The notes beneath the pieces were generated by a model. That model did not search any database. It was given only the letters and a program-made list of their open reading frames with translations, and was not told where the DNA came from. The position numbers were made by a program, and so were the translations under genes. Below, piece after piece: positions 1-7,127 of a stretch of DNA of 8,164 bases (position 1 is the stretch's first letter; each line of letters starts with the position of its first letter). Source of the stretch: Sulfurimonas sp. (GTDB lineage: Bacteria; Campylobacterota; Campylobacteria; Campylobacterales; Sulfurimonadaceae); NCBI GenBank assembly GCA_022712775.1, contig JAFLJZ010000025.1, positions 1-8,164 on the forward strand. Reading direction: 5' to 3'.

Positions 1-297
1 GCACCAAAAAATAACGAAGCTGATGGTTACTACCTCCTCTCTACATACGAAGTACTTAAGAGCTTAGAAATTATTGCAAGATATGAAAAATATAATAGAA
101 TGACGAATTCTAATGCAGATTTACGGAAATTTGAAACAATTACCACGGGGTTATCCTATAAGTTTAAAGCTTATGATAGAATAGACATAAATTATTCTTT
201 TAATAAAGCCGAAGCACCTCACAATAATGGTGCGAATGATATACTAAAAGCTGTTGGAAACTTACTAAGTATTCAATATACGATAGTCTTTAAGTAA
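1..297 (+). CDS. C-terminal fragment of an outer-membrane beta-barrel (porin-like) protein
   Basis: The frame is open from the first base of the window to the TAA at 295-297, so only the last 98 residues of a longer protein are visible; an internal Met (codon at 100) is not the real start. The residues alternate polar and hydrophobic in blocks separated by charged, Asn/Asp/Gly-rich turns, for example LEIIARYEKYN, FETITTGLSYKF and RIDINYSFNKAEA. This is the pattern of the last antiparallel strands of an outer-membrane barrel. It ends in a hydrophobic strand, SIQYTIVFK, like the terminal strand recognised by the BAM machinery, though the last residue is Lys rather than the usual aromatic. The style resembles porins of the OprO/OprP phosphate-selective type common in Campylobacterota, but the substrate cannot be told from this fragment. 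The next gene begins 14 bases downstream, so the two are probably co-transcribed. Confidence 0.65.
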   Translation, partial: APKNNEADGYYLLSTYEVLKSLEIIARYEKYNRMTNSNADLRKFETITTGLSYKFKAYDRIDINYSFNKAEAPHNNGANDILKAVGNLLSIQYTIVFK

Positions 298-300
298 GAT

Positions 301-306
301 AAGGAG
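301..306 (+). promoter_or_regulatory. Shine-Dalgarno site that fixes a TTG start
   Basis: AAGGAG lies five bases before the TTG at 312-314. It is the best ribosome binding site seen on the + strand and supports TTG as the start of the GGDEF/EAL gene. The first in-frame ATG (residue 50) would remove the first membrane helix, and no comparable site was noted for it. Confidence 0.75.
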
Positions 307-311
307 ATAGG

Positions 312-2642
312 TTGTCAAGTGACTTTATTTTTTCAAAACGTATAAAATTCATTGCTTTTTTTATCCCCATTTTATGGGTACTATTTGGCTTTTTATTTAT
401 ACAGCAAAGAGTAAGTGATCTAAAAGAAATCCAATACAAAGAACTCTCAAGAGATATGGAAGATGAGCTTCAAACACTCATAACAGAGAAAAAAGAAACT
501 ATCCTAATTATTGCTATGGCTATTGCAAGTAACACAGAGATAAGACAAGCTTTATTACAGCAGTCAACTACGATGACACTCAATGCTTTCTCTTGGCGAT
601 TAAAAGAAAATACTTCTTTAAATAATATCTGGTTTCAAGTTATTGCAGCAAATGGAAAGAGTGCTTATAGAAGTTGGACAACAAAATCAGGTGATGACCT
701 TAGCAAGGCTCGTCTTGATGTATCTAGAATGATTAAAAACCCTAAAATCTCTTCAAGTATAAGTACTGGAAAATTTGATTTGAGCTTTAAATCTATGGTT
801 CCTATTTATAATGAAAATATTTTTATAGGGTTTATAGAAGTTTTAGGAAAATTTAATTCTATTGCAAGCAAAATGCAAAAAAAAGACTATGATATAGTGA
901 TATTAGTGGACAAAAAGTATAAACAACAACTCACCCATGCGCATACAAAAAAGTTTGTGGATGATTATTATGTTGCGAATATGAATGCTAAACCTACACT
1001 ACTTAAGCTTATTAAAAATGAAACAGTGGAACATTATTTAAGTACAAGTAAACACCATACATGTCAAAATACTTCTATATTAGTTACCACCTATCACCTT
1101 AAAGATATACATAATGAAAAGATGGCTTACTTTTTATTATTTAAAGATATAAACCATATAAACGTAGATAAAATAATTCAAACAAGAGATAGACTTGCCC
1201 TCTTTTTCTTTTTAGTATTTATTTTTTTAAGTGCTGTCCTTTACTATTCTTATTCAAAGAAGTACAAAAAATTTATTCATAAAATCAACTTAAAGCTTGA
1301 AGAAGAAGTTATCAAAAAAACGCAAGAACTACAAAAAAAAACCAATCAACTTGAGTACCTTGCAAATCATGACCCCCTTACAGGTCTTGCAAATCGTCTT
1401 TTATTTTTAGATAGACTAGGACAAAGTACAAAACATGCTAAAAGAAGTAAAACGACAATAAGTGTTTTATTTTTAGATTTAGATAGGTTCAAAGAAGTCA
1501 ATGATACATATGGTCATGAAGTTGGAGACAAACTACTACAGGCTGTAGCTAAAAAGCTTCAAGCAAGTGTTCGTGAAGAAGATAGTATAGCAAGACTTGG
1601 TGGAGATGAGTTTACTATAATACTCCAAGATATAGATGATAATGACATCATCACTACTGCAAATAAAATCACAGCACTTATGCAAGAAAAAATTACCATT
1701 GATGCCAAAGACATTTATACAACATTTAGTATTGGGATTAGTAGATTTCCAGAAGATGGAGTGACCCCTGAGATATTACTTCGAAATGCAGATACTGCAA
1801 TGTATAAAGCAAAAGAAATGGGTAAAAATCAGTACCAATTTTATAATCAAAAAATGACAGAACTTGCAGTAGAAAGATCAACTATAGAACATCAACTTCG
1901 ATTAGCCTTAGAAAATAATGAGCTAATAGCCTACTACCAACCAAAAATAGATGCTAATACTAAGACCGTTGTTGGGATGGAAGCCCTTGTTCGTTGGAAT
2001 CATAAAGAGTTTGGAATCATTATGCCAGACAAGTTTATATCTATAGCAGAAGATACCGGCTTAATAATTCCACTTGATAAATGGATGATGAGAGAAACTA
2101 TGCGAACAATGAAAGTATGGCATAACCAAGGGCTTAATACAGGAAAACTTTCTATCAATCTTTCTATTAAACAACTTGAAGATTTAAATTGTGTAGCAGA
2201 TTTAAAAGCACTCCTTGACGAGATAGATATAAACCCTCACTATATCGAACTCGAAGTAACAGAAAGTCAAATTATGAAAGACCCTGAATTATCTATCAAT
2301 ATACTTAGTCAAATTAGAGACTTGGGGATAAGCATATCTATTGATGATTTTGGAACAGGTTACTCCTCACTTTCTTACCTTAAAAAGCTTCCTATTGATA
2401 AGGTGAAAATCGATCGTAGTTTTATCCAAGACCTACCATATGATGAAAATGATATCGCTATAGTACGTGCTATTATTGCACTTGCCTCAAGCTTAAAACT
2501 AGAAATAATTGCTGAAGGTGTAGAAACAAAAGAACAACTCGACTTTCTAGTTAATGAGGGGTGTTCAACTATTCAAGGATATTACTATTCAAAACCAATT
2601 CCAAAAAATGAGTATGAAGATTTTTTAGTACATTACCAATAG
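312..2642 (+). CDS. Membrane sensor with periplasmic Cache-like domain, GGDEF and EAL (dual c-di-GMP enzyme)
   Basis: Predicted inner-membrane protein that may both make and degrade cyclic di-GMP. Helix 1 spans about residues 11-31. A periplasmic segment of about 260 residues follows, beginning with a long helix (about 35-80) and resembling double-Cache sensors of Campylobacterota. Helix 2 is at about 295-314, then a Lys/Glu-rich coiled linker (about 318-348). The GGDEF domain (about 350-510) has an intact GGDEF at 430-434 and a canonical inhibitory I-site, R421xxD424, five residues upstream. The EAL domain (about 523-770) keeps the residues expected for phosphodiesterase activity: YYQP 541-544, E557-A-L, N616, E648, D678-D679, K699, E735/E738 and Q755. 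Both catalytic halves therefore look competent, and the periplasmic ligand presumably sets the balance; the ligand is unknown. The start is TTG, supported by AAGGAG and by retention of helix 1. The gene follows a porin gene by 14 bases. Confidence 0.93.
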   Translation: MSSDFIFSKRIKFIAFFIPILWVLFGFLFIQQRVSDLKEIQYKELSRDMEDELQTLITEKKETILIIAMAIASNTEIRQALLQQSTTMTLNAFSWRLKENTSLNNIWFQVIAANGKSAYRSWTTKSGDDLSKARLDVSRMIKNPKISSSISTGKFDLSFKSMVPIYNENIFIGFIEVLGKFNSIASKMQKKDYDIVILVDKKYKQQLTHAHTKKFVDDYYVANMNAKPTLLKLIKNETVEHYLSTSKHHTCQNTSILVTTYHLKDIHNEKMAYFLLFKDINHINVDKIIQTRDRLALFFFLVFIFLSAVLYYSYSKKYKKFIHKINLKLEEEVIKKTQELQKKTNQLEYLANHDPLTGLANRLLFLDRLGQSTKHAKRSKTTISVLFLDLDRFKEVNDTYGHEVGDKLLQAVAKKLQASVREEDSIARLGGDEFTIILQDIDDNDIITTANKITALMQEKITIDAKDIYTTFSIGISRFPEDGVTPEILLRNADTAMYKAKEMGKNQYQFYNQKMTELAVERSTIEHQLRLALENNELIAYYQPKIDANTKTVVGMEALVRWNHKEFGIIMPDKFISIAEDTGLIIPLDKWMMRETMRTMKVWHNQGLNTGKLSINLSIKQLEDLNCVADLKALLDEIDINPHYIELEVTESQIMKDPELSINILSQIRDLGISISIDDFGTGYSSLSYLKKLPIDKVKIDRSFIQDLPYDENDIAIVRAIIALASSLKLEIIAEGVETKEQLDFLVNEGCSTIQGYYYSKPIPKNEYEDFLVHYQ
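1333..1341 (+). repeat. A9 homopolymer in the linker before the GGDEF domain
   Basis: Nine consecutive A bases encode part of the Gln-Lys-Lys-Thr stretch (residues 341-344) between the second membrane helix and the GGDEF domain. A one-base slip here would cut the sensor from both catalytic domains. Such tracts are frequent in A+T-rich DNA, so functional phase variation is not claimed. Confidence 0.5.
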
Positions 2643-2660
2643 CTGTTAATTATAAGTTAG

Positions 2661-2666
2661 TACAAT
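2661..2666 (+). promoter_or_regulatory. Possible -10 element upstream of dsbD
   Basis: The 54-base gap before dsbD is very A+T-rich and contains TACAAT, one base from the sigma-70 -10 consensus, about 30 bases before the start codon. No good -35 box lies at 17-base spacing, although Campylobacterota promoters often lack one. dsbD could equally be read through from the preceding gene. Confidence 0.22.
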
Positions 2667-2696
2667 ACGCTTATTATTTAAACAATTGGACACTAT

Positions 2697-4475
2697 ATGA
2701 AATCACTCTTTCTTTCTCTCTTTATCTTTAGTATGTCGTATGCAGTACCCTCATTTTTAATGCCAGACGAAGCTTTTAAACCTTATGCAAAAGTTAACGA
2801 AAAAATGCAAATCGAAGCTGGTATTGAGCTTGCTAAAGATATTTATCTTTATGCTGATAAACTTAACATTACCCTAACAGATAGTGCAGGTATTCAAATA
2901 CAAAACATTAAGCTACCAAAGAGTCAGTCACATGATGGAGAAGAGGTGTTTTTACAATCACCAAAATTCCTCATTTTTCTTCAAAATGAAGGAAAACTAA
3001 GTGGAGAAAAAGTTATTCATCTAAAAATTTCTTACCAAGGGTGCTCAGAACAAGGTTTATGCTATGAACCACTCTCTAAAATATTTACACTTAGAGTAGA
3101 CAGTTCTCTTCTTTTAAATGCACCTCCATCTATACAAATTAAAGCACCTCAAACACAAGAAACACTTAAGAATCAAAAAGAAGTACAAACAACTGAAATA
3201 TCTCAAATGGATACAATTGCCAATACAATGAAAGAAGGAAATATCTTTATTATCCTTTTAACATTTTTAGGATTTGGTCTTTTACTCGCCCTTACTCCCT
3301 GTGTATTTCCAATGATTCCTATTATTTCTGGTGTTATCATTTCTCATGGTAAGAACATTACAACTACAAAAGCTTTAACACTTTCTATTGTTTATGTACT
3401 TGCCATGGCTGTTGCCTATACCATAGCTGGAGTAATGGCAGGTTTATTTGGAGCTAACCTTCAAGCGGCACTTCAAACTCCATGGGTTATTTATTCTTTT
3501 TCTGCTGTTTTTGTTGCCTTAGCCTTTAGTATGTTTGGTTTTTATGAATTAAAACTTCCTGATTCTTTAGTAGCTAAAGTAAGTTCAGCTGGCAAAGGTG
3601 GAGGTTATGTTGGCGTAGCAATAATGGGATTTTTATCTGCTCTTATTGTTGGTCCTTGTGTAGCAGCTCCTCTTGCTGGTGCACTCGTTTACATCGGTCA
3701 AACTGGTGATGCCGTTCTTGGTGGTATGGCACTTTTTGCAATGAGTATTGGTATGGGACTTCCTCTTATCGCAGTTGGGGTTAGTGCTGGTAAGTTTATG
3801 CCAAAACCTGGTATGTGGATGACAATGGTTTCAGCTATCTTTGGTGTAATGATGCTCGGTGTTGCTATTTGGATGATGGAGCGTGTTGTTGATGAGTATA
3901 TTATCATGCTTTTATATGCAATGCTTGGTCTTGGTTTTGCAATCTACTTAGGTGCCTTAGAAACAGGTGGACATATTTTTAAAAGAAGCATTTCTGTTAT
4001 TTTATTTATCTACTCTTTTGCTCTTCTTATTGGTGCCTTAGCAGGTTCTACAAGTTTAGCAAAACCTTTAGAATTTTTAAAACCTCAAGCAGTTACTTCC
4101 ATGCTAACAAGCACGCAGAAACCTGCAGAGTTTATCGTAGTTACTTCCATAGAAGAACTTGATACTGTTCTTAGCAAAAATAAAGGCAAGAAAATTATGC
4201 TCGACTTCTATGCTGATTGGTGTAGTGCTTGTAAAGAGCTTGAAGAAATCACATTTGTTGATTCTAAGGTACGAAAAAAGATGAATGAATTTGTTTTAAT
4301 AAAAGCAGATGTTACAGAGAATAGTGCACAAAACAATGCATTAAGTAAAAAATACGGTGTATTTGGTCCACCTACTCTTTTGTTTTTTAAAGAAAGTGGT
4401 GACTTAGAAGATTCTAAAACAATCATAGGTTTCATAGGAGCAGATGATTTTTTACAACATCTAAATAAACTCTAA
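2697..4475 (+). CDS. dsbD: Thiol:disulfide interchange protein DsbD
   Basis: Inner-membrane electron carrier that takes electrons from cytoplasmic thioredoxin to periplasmic partners such as disulfide isomerases or cytochrome c maturation proteins. All three modules of full-length DsbD are present in 592 residues (E. coli about 565). There is a signal peptide of about 16 residues, with likely cleavage after SMSYA. The periplasmic alpha domain (about 17-140) carries the redox pair C116 and C122. The membrane beta domain has about eight helices (roughly 183-450) with C202 in TPCVFPMIPI and C321 in VGPCVAAPL. The periplasmic thioredoxin-fold gamma domain (about 475-592) has a W508-C509-S-A-C512 active site and a cis-Pro loop, GPPT, at 557-560. 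All six catalytic cysteines are intact; CSAC replaces the CVAC of E. coli. The ribosome site is weak (GGA six bases before ATG). The gene ends convergently with a diguanylate cyclase gene. Confidence 0.96.
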   Translation: MKSLFLSLFIFSMSYAVPSFLMPDEAFKPYAKVNEKMQIEAGIELAKDIYLYADKLNITLTDSAGIQIQNIKLPKSQSHDGEEVFLQSPKFLIFLQNEGKLSGEKVIHLKISYQGCSEQGLCYEPLSKIFTLRVDSSLLLNAPPSIQIKAPQTQETLKNQKEVQTTEISQMDTIANTMKEGNIFIILLTFLGFGLLLALTPCVFPMIPIISGVIISHGKNITTTKALTLSIVYVLAMAVAYTIAGVMAGLFGANLQAALQTPWVIYSFSAVFVALAFSMFGFYELKLPDSLVAKVSSAGKGGGYVGVAIMGFLSALIVGPCVAAPLAGALVYIGQTGDAVLGGMALFAMSIGMGLPLIAVGVSAGKFMPKPGMWMTMVSAIFGVMMLGVAIWMMERVVDEYIIMLLYAMLGLGFAIYLGALETGGHIFKRSISVILFIYSFALLIGALAGSTSLAKPLEFLKPQAVTSMLTSTQKPAEFIVVTSIEELDTVLSKNKGKKIMLDFYADWCSACKELEEITFVDSKVRKKMNEFVLIKADVTENSAQNNALSKKYGVFGPPTLLFFKESGDLEDSKTIIGFIGADDFLQHLNKL

Positions 4476-4485
4476 TGATTTGAAC

Positions 4486-4499
4486 CACTATCGATAGTG
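4486..4499. repeat. Perfect 14-base palindrome between convergent stop codons
   Basis: CACTATCGATAGTG is its own reverse complement and fills half of the 28 bases between the dsbD stop and the stop of the opposite gene. As RNA it can form a five-base-pair stem with a TCGA loop on either strand. A third copy of CACTA at 4502-4506, which includes the TAG stop of the opposite gene, can pair with TAGTG at 4495-4499 as an alternative hairpin. No T-tract follows on either strand, so a standard Rho-independent terminator is not well supported. A bidirectional RNA end or a protein-binding palindrome are the alternatives. Confidence 0.5.
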
Positions 4500-4503
4500 T
4501 GCA

Positions 4504-5469
4504 CTAGCCAATAACAACCTGATTTCTTCCCATCTCTTTTGCCTTATAGAGTGCTTCATCAGCTCGGTGGATTAACTCTCTAAGTAGCTTTTCACCCTGC
4601 AATTGACTTACTCCTATACTTACTGTAATTGGGACACTTAACTTTTCATCCTCGTATGGATTATTTTCTATACATATTCTAATTTTATCAGCGAGAGAAA
4701 AAGCACCATCTTCATTAGTATCTGGAAGTAAAATTATAAACTCCTCTCCACCAAAACGCGCGAATACATCACTATCTCGTATCTCTGTTTTTACATTAGT
4801 TACAAGAAATTTTAAAATATCGTCACCAATTAAATGCCCATAAACATCATTCACTTTTTTAAAGAAATCTATATCTAAAATTAAAATGGAAAAAGTTGAT
4901 TTATTTCGAATAGATAGTTTTAATAACTCTTCTGAAACTTCAAAAAAAGCACGTCGATTAAGTATTTCTGTTAAAGGATCTGTTAGAGCTAACTTTTCTA
5001 AGGCAAAATAATCATCATCAAGTTTTTTTTTCATTACAAAAAATTCTTTTATCATAAAACCAATTTCATCATCATTATATTCTATTTCTTTGATATTTTT
5101 CTCACCATTTTTATACAAGGAGATAGTTTTATTCATTTGAGAAATTGGGTGTAAAATTTTATTCCTAATAACTCTAGAAATAAAAATAAGAGAGAATGCG
5201 GCTATAGACATAATAATATAAATAAAAATAAGCGATAAATCAATACCTTCTTTAAGTATCATTATTTCGTTCTTTGCACTTTTAAAATGTTCTATATCAA
5301 AAGATGTAACATTTTCACTCGAATACTTTAGTAAGCCTTTTATATTAGCCTTATGTATATCATCTATTTGATTACTATGAATTACAAGACTATAAATACC
5401 AAAAGAAACCAATACTATCAAACCTAAGTAAAATAAAATCATAGAGTTTATTAATGGTTTAATTTTCAT
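4504..5469 (-). CDS. Membrane diguanylate cyclase with HAMP and GGDEF domains
   Basis: Predicted to make cyclic di-GMP from two GTP at the inner membrane. Helix 1 is at about residues 9-30, a short periplasmic segment of about 45 residues follows, and helix 2 is at about 77-98. A HAMP linker (about 99-150) has the expected Pro (P108) and a DEIG motif (134-137). The GGDEF domain (about 158-321) starts with the usual LALTDPLTEILNRR. The active site is GGEEF at 240-244, with a canonical product-inhibition site R231xxD234 five residues upstream, so the enzyme should be active and feedback-regulated. The periplasmic part is too small for a Cache domain, so any ligand or partner is unknown. The start is ATG with AAAGGA eight bases upstream. 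It lies 23 bases after the acyltransferase gene and is probably the last gene of the sugar operon. Confidence 0.92.
   Translation of the reverse strand: MKIKPLINSMILFYLGLIVLVSFGIYSLVIHSNQIDDIHKANIKGLLKYSSENVTSFDIEHFKSAKNEIMILKEGIDLSLIFIYIIMSIAAFSLIFISRVIRNKILHPISQMNKTISLYKNGEKNIKEIEYNDDEIGFMIKEFFVMKKKLDDDYFALEKLALTDPLTEILNRRAFFEVSEELLKLSIRNKSTFSILILDIDFFKKVNDVYGHLIGDDILKFLVTNVKTEIRDSDVFARFGGEEFIILLPDTNEDGAFSLADKIRICIENNPYEDEKLSVPITVSIGVSQLQGEKLLRELIHRADEALYKAKEMGRNQVVIG
5023..5031 (-). repeat. A9 homopolymer (coding strand) in the HAMP-GGDEF linker
   Basis: Nine T bases on the + strand read as AAA AAA AAA, encoding Lys147-149 just before the GGDEF domain. The position matches the A9 tract in the other c-di-GMP gene of this window. 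Polymerase slippage is possible but not shown. Confidence 0.5.
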
Positions 5470-5492
5470 CTGTCATTTCCTTTAGTGTATTT

Positions 5493-6224
5493 TTAAATAT
5501 TACTTGTTGCAATAAATTTTGCAAATCTTTTAACATATTCATTTTCATGTTCATCTGCAACTTTTGCAGCATAATCTTTATCTACTTCGTTCGAAAATAT
5601 TTTTTTAAAAATACTTTTTATCTCTTCGATGTCATCTTTATTTTCAAGTCTTCTACGAAGTCCTACTAGATTTAAACCTTTTATAGATGCCTTGTTACCT
5701 TCGACTAAGGTAAATGGTGGCATATCGTGGTTTACATACGAGGCTCCACCTATCATAACACCAGTACCTATAGTGTTATTCGCTTCTATCGTACTTAAGC
5801 CACCTATAATTACTCTTTCTTCACATTTTACATTTTCTTCAACTTTTACAGCATTTGTTAAAATACAGTAATCACCTAAGGTCACTCCACTTTGTATCTG
5901 GGTATATGCCATAATAAAATTATTTGCACCAATTCTAATTTTCTTACTTTTTCCACTTAAAGGTTTTTGAGAACCAACCTGTGTAAACTCACGAATATGT
6001 GTGTTTTTACCTATATCTATATTTGATTTTTCATGTCCGATAACTGTAAAACTAAAAATTCTACTGTTTTTACAAACTTTAAGCTTCCCTTGTAAAATCA
6101 CATTCGATTCTAGAATCACGCCTGATCTTAATTCTACATCCTTACCAATAGTACAAAATGGACCAATAACTACATCCTCAGCTATTTTTGCTCCATCTTC
6201 GATGATAGATGTTTTATGTATCAT
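5493..6224 (-). CDS. LpxA-like left-handed beta-helix acyltransferase lacking the catalytic histidine
   Basis: The first 175 or so residues are hexapeptide repeats of a left-handed beta-helix. The rest is an LpxA-type helical tail, introduced by the diagnostic EGN...GLNLVGLRRR (175-192). Length is 243 residues, against about 262 for LpxA. LpxA transfers a hydroxyacyl chain from acyl-ACP to UDP-GlcNAc, or to its 3-amino form. Aligned by eye with E. coli and Campylobacter LpxA, the HIAHD block becomes QIQSG (109-113), so His122 is Gln and the catalytic base His125 is Ser112. His144 becomes N131 and His160 becomes E147. The loop carrying Asp74 is about ten residues shorter (near residues 63-70). 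N185 and R191 of the tail are kept. It follows a dehydrogenase and an aminotransferase that would supply a 3-amino sugar nucleotide, so an N-acyltransferase acting without a general base is plausible; a non-catalytic paralogue is the alternative. The start overlaps the upstream gene by 11 bases, with GGAGA six bases before ATG. Confidence 0.85.
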   Translation of the reverse strand: MIHKTSIIEDGAKIAEDVVIGPFCTIGKDVELRSGVILESNVILQGKLKVCKNSRIFSFTVIGHEKSNIDIGKNTHIREFTQVGSQKPLSGKSKKIRIGANNFIMAYTQIQSGVTLGDYCILTNAVKVEENVKCEERVIIGGLSTIEANNTIGTGVMIGGASYVNHDMPPFTLVEGNKASIKGLNLVGLRRRLENKDDIEEIKSIFKKIFSNEVDKDYAAKVADEHENEYVKRFAKFIATSNI

Positions 6225-7125
6225 TTGCTATCTCCAAGGTGATAATACTGTCTTCTACACTCGATAAAGAACCCTTATCACCGGTATCTAAGTAATGGAT
6301 AAAAGCAATAAGTTCATCATAAAGTGCATCGCCCCTTGTAACAAAACAGTTTCGTGTAGTATGCGAAGAACTATCTATATTTATTCTCTCTTTAAGCGTT
6401 TGGGATAACAAGTCTGCTTCAAAATATTTAATCTCACTCTCTACATCTTTTCTACAAGCTACAGCAATACTTCTTTTTCTATAGGGAGTAAGCCAGTTTG
6501 TTGTAATATCTCCAACAACCTCACCTTCTAATTCAAAGGCTAAAATCGCATTATCTTCATGTGTTTTATGAATCTTTTGTGATTTAAATACAGCACTTTT
6601 AATAATTTCTTTTTTTGTAATAAAACGGATTAAGTCACTATCGTGTACAGATAAATCAGTTAAAATCCCAACATCTGCGATTCTCTCAGGAAAAGCACCA
6701 CTTCTGGTAATAGAAATAGATAAAACTTCATCATTTGCCATCTCTTTTATTAAAGATTTTACAACAGGATTGTATCGCTCGATATGTCCTATACAACTTT
6801 TAAGTTTTTTAGCTTCTATAGCCTTAGACATCTCTTTTGCATCTTTTACACTTGAGGCAGCTGGTTTTTCTATAAGCATATGAACACCATGTTTTACACA
6901 TAGAAGTGTTGCTTCTTTGTGTAAAGATGTCGGTGTTGCAATAATAAGTGCATCTGGTTTTAATTCAACAAGCATTGTTTCTAAATCTGTAAAAAATGTC
7001 TCAGGATAATTGTTGAAATTTTCAATATCACAAAGACCTACAATTTGGGCAGTTTCTATCTTTTTAAGAGTATTGTAATGGTTTTTCCCCATGATTCCTA
7101 AACCAATAATAGCTATTCTCTGCAT
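6214..7125 (-). CDS. Gfo/Idh/MocA-family NAD-dependent sugar-nucleotide dehydrogenase (GnnA-like)
   Basis: Cytoplasmic oxidoreductase of 303 residues. The N-terminal Rossmann fold has G8-L-G10-I-M-G13. The family's E86-K87-P88 motif carries the likely catalytic Lys, and the C-terminal substrate half includes D157-L-S-V-H161-D162, the usual Asp/His active-site motif. The segment GHIERYNPV (113-121) resembles, from memory, UDP-GlcNAc 3-dehydrogenases, the enzymes that make the 3-keto sugar used by GnnB-type aminotransferases. Its neighbours fit this role: the aminotransferase stop codon lies two bases upstream (TAA-GA-ATG), and the acyltransferase starts 11 bases before this gene's own stop, so all three are probably translationally coupled. 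An AAAGG ribosome site sits inside the end of the upstream gene. The substrate is inferred from context; UDP-GlcNAc is the best guess, and WlbA-like oxidation of a uronate is an alternative. Confidence 0.87.
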   Translation of the reverse strand: MQRIAIIGLGIMGKNHYNTLKKIETAQIVGLCDIENFNNYPETFFTDLETMLVELKPDALIIATPTSLHKEATLLCVKHGVHMLIEKPAASSVKDAKEMSKAIEAKKLKSCIGHIERYNPVVKSLIKEMANDEVLSISITRSGAFPERIADVGILTDLSVHDSDLIRFITKKEIIKSAVFKSQKIHKTHEDNAILAFELEGEVVGDITTNWLTPYRKRSIAVACRKDVESEIKYFEADLLSQTLKERINIDSSSHTTRNCFVTRGDALYDELIAFIHYLDTGDKGSLSSVEDSIITLEIANDT

Positions 7126-7127
7126 TC

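Noticed and set aside
3698..3907. Open frame of 69 codons on the - strand inside dsbD
   Set aside because: It lies wholly antisense to conserved membrane helices of DsbD, and no ribosome site or family resemblance was noticed. It reflects the codon bias of the real gene.
4208..4435. Open frame of 75 codons on the - strand opposite the DsbD thioredoxin domain
   Set aside because: It is antisense to the conserved CSAC region, and nothing recognisable was seen in the translation.
4486..4499. Rho-independent terminator at the palindrome
   Set aside because: The stem is short and A+T-rich, and no T-run follows on either strand, so it is listed as a palindrome rather than a terminator.
5629..5871. 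Open frame of 80 codons on the + strand opposite the LpxA-like gene
   Set aside because: It is the complement of hexapeptide repeats and the LpxA tail. Its composition is that of a shadow frame.
5493..6224. Calling this gene the housekeeping lpxA
   Set aside because: The overall fold and tail match, but the catalytic His and the Asp74 loop are absent, so the standard O-acyltransferase reaction is not supported.
6001..6267. Open frame of 88 codons on the + strand across the acyltransferase/dehydrogenase junction
   Set aside because: It is antisense to two well-supported, coupled genes, with no recognisable motif.
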